Below, in pieces: positions 1 to 6,114 of a DNA stretch of 6,740 nucleotides. The stretch spans positions 1-6,740 of the forward strand of contig DAOVIU010000058.1 in assembly GCA_030673585.1 (NCBI GenBank), given 5' to 3'. Position 1 is the first letter of the stretch. The number at the start of each line of letters is the position of its first letter. This stretch comes from Pseudomonadota bacterium. Its GTDB lineage: Bacteria > Desulfobacterota > BSN033 > G020346125. The notes under the pieces are model-generated. The model did no database searches, was not told the origin of the DNA, and saw only the letters and a list, made by a program, of their open reading frames with translations. Position numbers and translations under genes: made by a program.

Positions 1-141
1 ATCATAAAGGGATTGTTTTATTAAACGCCTTACTTCTCCTTCAGTTGAACCAATATGCTCTACAAAAAGGCCTTTACCGTCTTCTGATTGACAATAGGTG
101 GGATGAATCTCCGTTCGGCAGTCACGATGCATGCGCCCCAT
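1..141 (-). CDS. N-terminal fragment, possible IS1634/IS4-like transposase
   Basis: An open frame of 47 codons starts at an ATG at 141 and runs off the left edge with no stop; a stop lies a few codons upstream of the ATG, and a second in-frame ATG lies at 132. The visible protein begins MGRMHRDCR and contains FVEHIGSTEGEVRRLIKQ. A short variable segment followed by an EHIGS-like motif and a charged helix resembles the N-terminus of IS1634-type transposases, whose segments often read IEHIGSAH followed by a helix rich in L, A and K/R. No DDE residue is visible because the catalytic part lies outside the window, and no inverted-repeat end could be identified. A weak reverse-strand promoter-like pair (cctcaa at 182-187, attttg at 159-164, 17 nt apart, read as the complement) lies upstream. 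The family call is tentative; it could be an unrelated protein or a chance frame. Confidence 0.35.
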   Translation of the reverse strand, partial: MGRMHRDCRTEIHPTYCQSEDGKGLFVEHIGSTEGEVRRLIKQSLYD

Positions 142-352
142 ATGCGGTTGAACGACCTATTTTGGTTAATCCGCGAACAATCCTCAAACGTATAGGCCCT
201 TAAGAGAACAAGGATGCCTCCCAGGTGGCAAACCAGATAGTATTTTCATAGCTTGAGAAGATACGAGGAACTTTTCTCGCGGTGATCTGCGATACCGTGG
301 CTCAAATGGTGTTCAGTTTGTGACACCGAGGAAGTCGAGGCATACTCACCGG

Positions 353-1018
353 ATGGCCTTTGATTTAGAAAAAGAAGCTCTGATCGCCTCTGGAATTAAG
401 GGGGCCAATCGGCTCGATGAGTATGGAGGCAAGCTTGACCTTTTGCACCAAAAAGCCTCCCCCGCGGCGAGAGGCATCCGTGGTCTTGCAACCAGGGCAA
501 GGGCGTTATTCGATTGGCTATGGACGGAAAAACCAGCCCGTTACAGACTTGGCCATAGCTACAAGCTCGATGAAGTCATTGATGCCCAATTGAGCGCGGA
601 GACCCAACCAGTGGGAAATTGCCTGGGCCTCACCCTCCTCTTTAACTGTCTGCTCCGCAGAACGGGGATCAATGCAGAGGCCTTGTATTTGAAGGATGCC
701 TTTGGAACGGGGCCCCACGTCTTAACCGTTCTCCGGGCAGAAGGATCCTCAATGGACATCGAAAACATCTTGCCTGATGGATTTGACTACAAGGGACATC
801 TCCGTAATCCATCGAGAACAAGGTGGGAGGACAGAGAACTGGTCGCTGATATTTACCATAGCCAAGGTAACGAATGCTTTGAAAAGGGGGAATTTAACGA
901 GGCATTGAATTCCTATGATAAGGCCATAAATCTGAATCCGAAATACGAAAAAGCACATCTCAATAGGGCAATTATGCTGGCCGAGATAGGAGGCGGAGAT
1001 AAGGGGACAGATCTATGA
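353..1018 (+). CDS. SirB1-like transglutaminase-fold protein with C-terminal TPR
   Basis: Numbering starts from the ATG at 353 (221 residues). Residues about 15-150 look like a transglutaminase-like (SirB1/Transglut_core2) domain. A cysteine sits in the helix start GNCLGLTLLFNCLL (C90), a histidine in GPHVLTVL (H122) and an aspartate in SMDIEN (D135), which is the expected Cys-His-Asp order. Residues 165-198 form one textbook TPR unit (GNECFEKGEFNEAL, then YDKAINLNPKY). A second unit begins at EKAHLNRA and stops after about 17 residues. There is no signal peptide or membrane segment, so it is probably cytoplasmic. The frame also allows a GTG start at 320, but nothing like a Shine-Dalgarno site precedes it, whereas GAGG lies 12 nt before the ATG. 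The gene ends in an ATGA overlap with the flavoenzyme gene. The biochemical role is unknown; protease-like or protein-interaction functions are both possible. Confidence 0.8.
   Translation: MAFDLEKEALIASGIKGANRLDEYGGKLDLLHQKASPAARGIRGLATRARALFDWLWTEKPARYRLGHSYKLDEVIDAQLSAETQPVGNCLGLTLLFNCLLRRTGINAEALYLKDAFGTGPHVLTVLRAEGSSMDIENILPDGFDYKGHLRNPSRTRWEDRELVADIYHSQGNECFEKGEFNEALNSYDKAINLNPKYEKAHLNRAIMLAEIGGGDKGTDL
1001..1018 (+). promoter_or_regulatory. Ribosome binding site and ATGA start/stop overlap
   Basis: The motif aagggg at 1001-1006 sits 8 nt before the ATG at 1015, inside the last codons of the TPR gene. The ATG (1015-1017) and the upstream TGA (1016-1018) share bases. This arrangement typically gives translational coupling, and it fixes the start of the flavoenzyme. 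Confidence 0.8.
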
Positions 1019-1992
1019 AAACAACTCGGGTCTGCCATATGCTCGGAATCAAATACCCCATACTCCAAGGAGGGATGCTTTGGCTAGCCAACGCTGAACT
1101 GGCGGCGGCAGTCTCCAATGCCGGGGCTCTGGGGGTAATCAGCCCTTTCGCGGGGATGGAACGGCACGGGGATCCATCCAAAAATCTGACATCTCAGATA
1201 TCCAGGGCCAAACAGCTGACAAAGGCCCCATTTGGTGTAAACATTCCCCTAGACCTACCCCAGAGCGGAGTCCTCATGGACGTTTTGCTCAGGGATAACG
1301 TGCACATTGTCGTAACAGCTGCGGGGAATCCCGCCCATTACACCGCGCTCGTGCGCCAACAGGGCATCAAAGTTCTCCATGTCGTGAGCTCGGTCAGGCA
1401 AGCGCAGATTGCGGAATCCCAGGCCGTGGATGCCGTAATCGTTGAGGGAGTGGAGGCCGCAGGTCATCTCGGATTTGACGAGTTGCCATTATTCTCATTG
1501 ATTCCACAAGTTGCGGAGGCAATCTCTATTCCGGTGATCGCGGCTGGGGGCATCGTGGATGCGAGGGGATTGGTTGCAGCCATATCTCTGGGTGCGGAGG
1601 GGGTACAGTTGGGTACCCGCTTTATCGCCGTCCAGGAAAACATAGCCCACCCGAACTATAAGCAGGCCATCATAGATGCAAAGGATACGGACACCGTTAT
1701 AACGGGCCGCAAGCTCCTGCCGACAAGAAGCCTGAGGACGAAATGTTCCAGCAAATTGCTGGAATTGGAGGAATCAGGCGCTTCTGCCGACGATATGAGG
1801 AATTTCCTCGGATATAGCCGTGCGAGGACGGGGCAGTTAGAGGGTGATTTGGAAGAAGGTGAAGCCTACTGTGGATCATCAGCTGGTTTAATAAAGGAGA
1901 TTCTGCCCGCGGCCATCGTGGTTCAAAGAATTGTAACGGGCTACCGGGAAGTAATTGAGAAACTAACCCAGTCCCGGGTTATAGAAGGGTAG
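1015..1992 (+). CDS. Nitronate monooxygenase / FabK-like FMN-dependent enzyme
   Basis: This 325-residue protein is a flavin-binding TIM barrel of the 2-nitropropane dioxygenase family, full length for the group. It opens with LGIKYPILQGGMLWLANAEL (Q18-G-G-M lines the FMN site), followed by AAAVSNAGALGVIS. GVNIPL at 74-79 and VEAAGHLG at 146-153 follow; H151 is the position of the conserved active-site histidine. AAGGIVDARG (176-185) and GVQLGTRF (196-203) form the FMN phosphate site. AHPNYKQAI and the C-terminal GDLEEGEAYCGSSAGLI are typical of the NMO/FabK branch. Members oxidise alkyl nitronates, reduce enoyl-ACP (FabK) or act as NADH:quinone reductases, and sequence alone does not separate these. 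Its place before two CoA-transferase genes makes a redox step on an acyl or nitro compound plausible. It is soluble and is the second gene of the operon. Confidence 0.9.
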   Translation: MKTTRVCHMLGIKYPILQGGMLWLANAELAAAVSNAGALGVISPFAGMERHGDPSKNLTSQISRAKQLTKAPFGVNIPLDLPQSGVLMDVLLRDNVHIVVTAAGNPAHYTALVRQQGIKVLHVVSSVRQAQIAESQAVDAVIVEGVEAAGHLGFDELPLFSLIPQVAEAISIPVIAAGGIVDARGLVAAISLGAEGVQLGTRFIAVQENIAHPNYKQAIIDAKDTDTVITGRKLLPTRSLRTKCSSKLLELEESGASADDMRNFLGYSRARTGQLEGDLEEGEAYCGSSAGLIKEILPAAIVVQRIVTGYREVIEKLTQSRVIEG

Positions 1993-2005
1993 GTAATGGT
2001 GAAGG

Positions 2006-3223
2006 ATGCAGACTGAAAATCAAGGGAAAAATTTGCTATCGGGATTGAGGGTTCTGGATTTGGCTGACGAGAGGGCGAGCTTCTGCTCGAAGCTTTTGGC
2101 CGATATGGGGGCGTCTGTCATCAAGGTCGAAAAGCCTCAAGGAGACTCGTCCAGAAGAATAGGCCCATTTTGTAAGAACTCGCCCCACCCTGAAAGGAGC
2201 CTGTTCTTCTGGTACAACAATACCAACAAACGGGGTATAACCCTTAATTTAGAGCAAAGTGCGGGAAAGAAGGTCTTTTTGAAACTGGTGCAAAGGGCTG
2301 ACACTGTGATTGAAACCTTCCCTCCGGGATACCTGAGGAAACTAGGCATAGATTTTGAAGTTTTACGTACGGTGAATCCACGACTTATCCTCGTATCCGT
2401 AACCGGCTTTGGACAAACTGGCCCCCGAAGCATGTATAGGCCCTGCGACCTCGTGGCATCTGCATGTGGGGGTCAGATGTATGTCTCCGGTTCTCCCGAT
2501 ACGCCTCCCCTCAAGGCTTCTGGAGAACAATCCCACTATTCAGCTTCCCTTTATGCCGCCATTGGCGTTCTCATGGCCCTGAGGAAACGATCTCTCAGTG
2601 GAAAGGGAGAACATATCGACATATCGGCTCAAGAAGCAGTCGTATCTACGCTGGAACACGTCATGGTCCGCTTCTTTTACGAGGGGATGATCCCCAAACG
2701 AACGGGGAACATACACTGGAACCATTCCTTCTGCATACTGCCGTGCAAGGATGGTCATATTCTCATAACGCCTCTTCAGCAGTGGGAGACCTTAGTTGGG
2801 TGGATGGCGGGGGAAAATATGGCAGAGGATCTAGAGGATGAGAGGTGGCTCAATCAGGAGTATCGTCTCAAGCATTTTGATCATATCATCGAGATACTGA
2901 AAAAATGGACGAGATCTCATACGGCTAAGGAATTGTTCCATCTAGGGCAGCTCATGGGCTTCCCGTGGGCCCCAGTTCAGTCACCAGAGGAGGTCTTAAA
3001 GAGCCCCCAACTCAAGGCTCGAAGGTTTCTCCTCGACGTGGACCATCCCGAATCCAGCGCATCCGTTCGGTATCCCCATGTACCCTATAAATCCAGCCGC
3101 TCTTTCGGGAAACGATGGAAGCGCGCACCCTTTAGAGGGGAGGATAACGTCCAAGTCTATCGGGAGGAATTGGGCCTTTCCGAGAAAGACCTGGAAGAAT
3201 TGGCTTCAATAAACGTTATCTAA
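2006..3223 (+). CDS. Class III (CaiB/BaiF) CoA-transferase, catalytic Asp absent; BbsE-like
   Basis: This 405-residue protein is a full-length CaiB/BaiF CoA-transferase. Family landmarks are GLRVLDLA (13-20), LLADMGASVIKVEKPQGD (30-47), NTNKRGITLNLE (72-83), a VIETFPPG segment (101-108), SVTGFGQTGP (131-140), LYAAIGVLMAL (182-192) and GKGEHIDISAQE (199-210). It departs from the active enzymes in two places. The AGP motif after the first strand is replaced by DERASFCSK. The catalytic aspartate, five residues before LYAAIG, is His177 (codon CAC at 2534-2536). DLADE-type members lacking AGP resemble the non-catalytic subunits of heteromeric CoA-transferases such as BbsE. Its start is ATG 2006, 13 nt after the flavoenzyme, with aggt/gaagg upstream. 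The gene is followed 14 nt later by a second CoA-transferase, its likely partner. The substrate is unknown, and a different catalytic residue (for example E174) cannot be excluded. Confidence 0.92.
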   Translation: MQTENQGKNLLSGLRVLDLADERASFCSKLLADMGASVIKVEKPQGDSSRRIGPFCKNSPHPERSLFFWYNNTNKRGITLNLEQSAGKKVFLKLVQRADTVIETFPPGYLRKLGIDFEVLRTVNPRLILVSVTGFGQTGPRSMYRPCDLVASACGGQMYVSGSPDTPPLKASGEQSHYSASLYAAIGVLMALRKRSLSGKGEHIDISAQEAVVSTLEHVMVRFFYEGMIPKRTGNIHWNHSFCILPCKDGHILITPLQQWETLVGWMAGENMAEDLEDERWLNQEYRLKHFDHIIEILKKWTRSHTAKELFHLGQLMGFPWAPVQSPEEVLKSPQLKARRFLLDVDHPESSASVRYPHVPYKSSRSFGKRWKRAPFRGEDNVQVYREELGLSEKDLEELASINVI

Positions 3224-3237
3224 CGGAGCAACGATCC

Positions 3238-4425
3238 ATGCATGAGAAGGTCCTCAACGGACTGAGAGTTTTGGATTTCACCTGGGTTTTAGCTGGTCCT
3301 TATGCCACCAGAATCCTGGCTGATTTCGGAGCAGAGGTGATTAAGGTCCAGTCGAAAAAGACGGCCAAAGGTGCCGAGGCGAACAACACGGGATACTTTA
3401 ATACCTGGAATCGGAATAAACGGAGCATCACGTTGGACATGAGTCATCCCGAAGCCAGGGAAATCGCCCTAAAATTGACGTCCATCAGCGATATCGTGAT
3501 CGAAAACTTCTCGCCCCGGGTGATGTCAAATTGGGGAATGGATTACGAAACGCTGAAGGAGAGAAGGCCCGATCTGGTCATGGTAAGCATGTCAGCCATG
3601 GGGCACACCGGCCCCTGGAAAAATTACGTCGCCTTCGGCGCAACAATTCAAGCACTTTCAGGACTTACTCACCTCACCTCGTTCAATCGGTATTCCCCGA
3701 TGGGTTTGGGTTATGCTTATACCGACGCGATTGTCGGCCTCTATGCAACCTTGGCCGTTCTCGCGGCCTTGGAATATCGGGATAAAACGGGCCATGGCCA
3801 GCACATAGATATTTCCGAGTATGAAGCGGCATGCACGCTGCTGGGGCCTGCCCTCATGTACGAGTCCGTACATCCTGCGGAAATATCTTCCCAGGGTAAC
3901 AGGCCCAACGATGTACACGCCACACCACACGGATGCTACAAATGTCTGGGTGTCGACCGATGGTGTGTCATCGCGGTATTCAACGATGAGGAATGGCAAC
4001 GCCTCTGTCAAATCATGGGTAACCCCGCCTGGACAAGAGGTGATAGGTTCTCCACCCTCTCCCGACGGAGGAAACACGCAAAGGAATTGGATGAACTGCT
4101 CGGACAATGGACAGCTCAACATACAGCAGAAGAGGTGGTTGGTCTTCTTCAAGGGGCAGGTGTTTCAGCCGGGGTCGTTCAAGATGCCGAAGACCTGGCA
4201 AAGGACCCTCACCTAAGGGCACGGGATTTCTTCATATCCTTGGAACACCCGATTCTCAGCAGGACAATTTCGGATGCGTCACCGATTAAATTCAAAGGGG
4301 GATCGAGGGCCGGCTGGAAGGCAGCACCATTGCTGGGGGAGGATAATCGATACGTTTATACGAAGTTGCTGGGCTTCACAGAGGATGAGCTATCATCTTA
4401 CGTCAGGAAGGGAATAATCGGTTAG
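3238..4425 (+). CDS. Class III (CaiB/BaiF) CoA-transferase, catalytic subunit type
   Basis: This 395-residue cytoplasmic enzyme should transfer CoA between a donor thioester and a carboxylic acid through an aspartyl-CoA intermediate. The motifs are complete: GLRVLDFTWVLAGPYA (8-23), ILADFGAEVIKVQ (26-38), NRNKRSITLDM (58-68), DIVIENFSP (85-93), SAMGHTGPW (119-127), and the catalytic D163 in YAYTDAIVGLYA (codon GAC at 3724-3726). TGHGQHIDISEYEA (184-197) and the C-terminal PLLGEDNRYV (364-373) are also standard. ggag at 3225-3228 lies 9 nt before the ATG. It is the last gene of the forward run and directly follows a CoA-transferase that lacks the aspartate, so the two may form a mixed complex. 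Its stop (4423-4425) overlaps the stop of the reverse-strand amidohydrolase. The acid substrate cannot be told from sequence. Confidence 0.93.
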   Translation: MHEKVLNGLRVLDFTWVLAGPYATRILADFGAEVIKVQSKKTAKGAEANNTGYFNTWNRNKRSITLDMSHPEAREIALKLTSISDIVIENFSPRVMSNWGMDYETLKERRPDLVMVSMSAMGHTGPWKNYVAFGATIQALSGLTHLTSFNRYSPMGLGYAYTDAIVGLYATLAVLAALEYRDKTGHGQHIDISEYEAACTLLGPALMYESVHPAEISSQGNRPNDVHATPHGCYKCLGVDRWCVIAVFNDEEWQRLCQIMGNPAWTRGDRFSTLSRRRKHAKELDELLGQWTAQHTAEEVVGLLQGAGVSAGVVQDAEDLAKDPHLRARDFFISLEHPILSRTISDASPIKFKGGSRAGWKAAPLLGEDNRYVYTKLLGFTEDELSSYVRKGIIG

Positions 4426-6011
4426 CCCATGGTATCCCATACTACCTCCCCATTGAGGATTGTCATTTCTACGGCGATATCCTTTATCTCATTCGGTGGA
4501 AGCTCCGTTGGGTCACCACTCAAAATCACCAGGTCGGCCACCTTTCCCGGGGTAATCGATCCCTTGTTGGTCTCTTCAAAGGTAGTTTTCGCAGCATAGT
4601 CCCCATACATCCGCAGCGCCTCAAAAGGAGTTATTCCCTCCCGGGGCAAGATTGTCTCCCCAGCTTCAGTCGTCCGGCAAACGGCGGAGTAGATTCCTAT
4701 TAGCGGATTGGCCGGCACGATTGGACAATCCGAACTGGCAGCGATGTTAACACCGTTCTTCATGAGAGTCCCTATGGGATACAGGTGCCTAAGTTCCCCA
4801 TTGGGAACAGTCTTAAGATACCGGTCCCCATGGAAATAAATGAAGGATGGCTGGGTTACGACCATGACCCCAAGGGAGGCCAGGCGTTTTGATAAGGAGG
4901 GTGTACACACCGAACAGTGCTCGATACGATGTCTGTGATCCGATTTCGGGCACCTCTGCAGGACATACTCCACGGCAGAGCAAGCGGCGCCGATTGTCGT
5001 CTCTTCAATGGCATGGAGGACTGCCTGGGCTCCCGACCGGTGAATATCAAGCACCATCTCGTTCAACTCGGCTTGGCTTGGGCTCAGCTGCCCCGTTGTT
5101 CGGTGCAAGATTATCTTAATCCCCGCAAGGCGGAGCTGGTTTTCGCCCACCTGGGATGGGGAATTATGCTTTCGATATTCGTCCAAGCTTTTTGCACCAA
5201 GGCTCATGCTTATCCTAGGCTTTATGAGACCACGTTCCTTCCAACTTTGGAACATTTCCCATCGATTCAGGTTGTTTCGGGGCGATGCATCGTGAATGGA
5301 TGTTATGCCCAATGAGAGCAATTCCCGGCTTGCCAGCCTTAGGCCACGCTCCAACTGGTGGTTATCAAGGGGGGGGATGGATTTGGAGAGGTAATCGCCC
5401 ATTCCGTAGAGCAATCCCGTTGGCTCCCCAGTCTTGATATCTCGATCAATCAGGCCTTCCGGGGGATCGGCGGTCTCTTTGGAGATGCCAACAAGTTTCA
5501 GACCCAAGCTGTTCAATACATGGGCTCTTCCTGAACGATGCGTCAGTCTAACCGGGTGATGGGACGTAGCCGCGTCAAGATCCCAACGGGTAGGATGTCT
5601 CTTCTCGGCCAGGTAGAATTCATTATATCCCCTGCCCCGGATCCACGTCCCAGATGGAAACCCTTGCGATAAACGTACAATCCTATGTTGAATGTCAGGG
5701 AGGGAGCGGACGTTGCTTCGCGGTTCCAAGTTGAGTGTTACAAGGCTTTCGGCGAAACCGAGAAAGTGGCAATGAGCATCGGTGAATCCCGGTAAAACCG
5801 TGTTCCCCCGACAATCGATGACCCTAAAGTTGTCATATCCCGATTTCCCCACTTCCCCCTTTTTCCCAACGGTTACTATCCTCCCATCACGGATGACGAT
5901 GATTTCAGCCCGCGGGTGGAGGGAATCCAGGGTGATAATGTTGGCATTGGTTAAGATGAGGCCTGAAGCCGATGAATTTTTGGTGAACGCTCTGGTATGC
6001 TTGCGTTTCAT
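4422..6011 (-). CDS. YtcJ-like metal-dependent amidohydrolase (Amidohydro_3)
   Basis: This 529-residue protein belongs to the YtcJ / N-substituted formamide deformylase branch of the amidohydrolases, near the usual length of about 530-550. The N-terminal beta-sandwich strand LILTNANIITLD (18-29) leads to GNTVLPGFTDAHCH (69-82), where H80 and H82 form the HxH metal motif. Further metal-site residues are K299 (GIKIIL), H333 (VLHAI), H365 (RIEHC) and D428 (SSDCP). The C-terminal sandwich ends with GSITPGKVADLVIL (484-497) and ILNGEVVW. The loop after K299 is short, lacking the usual G-S/A-L...R-A...EPY stretch, and HAIEE replaces the common HAIGD. It has no signal peptide, so it is cytoplasmic, and it probably hydrolyses an amide or related C-N bond. 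ATG 6011 is the only usable start before the upstream stop, although its ribosome site is weak. A GntR regulator lies just upstream on the same strand. Confidence 0.9.
   Translation of the reverse strand: MKRKHTRAFTKNSSASGLILTNANIITLDSLHPRAEIIVIRDGRIVTVGKKGEVGKSGYDNFRVIDCRGNTVLPGFTDAHCHFLGFAESLVTLNLEPRSNVRSLPDIQHRIVRLSQGFPSGTWIRGRGYNEFYLAEKRHPTRWDLDAATSHHPVRLTHRSGRAHVLNSLGLKLVGISKETADPPEGLIDRDIKTGEPTGLLYGMGDYLSKSIPPLDNHQLERGLRLASRELLSLGITSIHDASPRNNLNRWEMFQSWKERGLIKPRISMSLGAKSLDEYRKHNSPSQVGENQLRLAGIKIILHRTTGQLSPSQAELNEMVLDIHRSGAQAVLHAIEETTIGAACSAVEYVLQRCPKSDHRHRIEHCSVCTPSLSKRLASLGVMVVTQPSFIYFHGDRYLKTVPNGELRHLYPIGTLMKNGVNIAASSDCPIVPANPLIGIYSAVCRTTEAGETILPREGITPFEALRMYGDYAAKTTFEETNKGSITPGKVADLVILSGDPTELPPNEIKDIAVEMTILNGEVVWDTMG
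5369..5376. repeat. G8 homopolymer inside the amidohydrolase gene
   Basis: Eight consecutive G bases on the forward strand are read as C8 in the amidohydrolase, encoding the Ile-Pro-Pro-Leu stretch at residues 212-215. The frame is intact across it. Tracts of this length are prone to slippage or to sequencing error. Confidence 0.6.
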
Positions 6012-6032
6012 GTATGGTGATGGGCCTAAACA

Positions 6033-6093
6033 ACCTTTTCACAGCGATTTTTATTTTGCGAAGACGAGTTGAGAAATACCGAAGAGAAAAGGT
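6033..6093. repeat. 8-bp inverted repeat in the gap upstream of the amidohydrolase
   Basis: ACCTTTTC at 6033-6040 and its exact complement GAAAAGGT at 6086-6093 lie within the 103-nt gap between the regulator stop and the amidohydrolase start. The arms are 45 nt apart, with centres 53 nt apart, close to five helical turns. They could be half-sites for a regulator or a chance match. No separate strong promoter or known GntR operator could be recognised in this gap. Confidence 0.3.
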
Positions 6094-6114
6094 CGGATCT
6101 CATACCCTCAGAGG

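Noticed and set aside
188..319. Forward promoter for the four-gene run
   Set aside because: A TAGTAT at 238-243 and a TTGAGA at 254-259 were considered, but neither has a matching partner element at 16-18 nt, so no promoter is called.
2137..2841. Open frames on both strands (98 and 125 residues) inside the first CoA-transferase
   Set aside because: The CoA-transferase frame is continuous with conserved motifs across this stretch; the alternatives show no family features.
2006..3223. First CoA-transferase as a pseudogene
   Set aside because: Despite the missing aspartate it is full length, in frame, has all structural motifs and keeps operon spacing, so a functional non-catalytic subunit fits better.
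3658..4152. 164-residue reverse open frame opposite the second CoA-transferase
   Set aside because: It lies wholly antisense to a gene with complete family motifs, has no recognisable domain, and its composition is that of a shadow frame.
4917..5315. 132-residue forward frame opposite the amidohydrolase
   Set aside because: It is antisense to the well-supported amidohydrolase core, which carries metal-site residues in this region.
6012..6114. Promoter for the amidohydrolase in the gap after the regulator
   Set aside because: The AT-rich stretch near 6048-6058 gives only partial -10 matches with a poor -35; read-through from the regulator gene is as likely.
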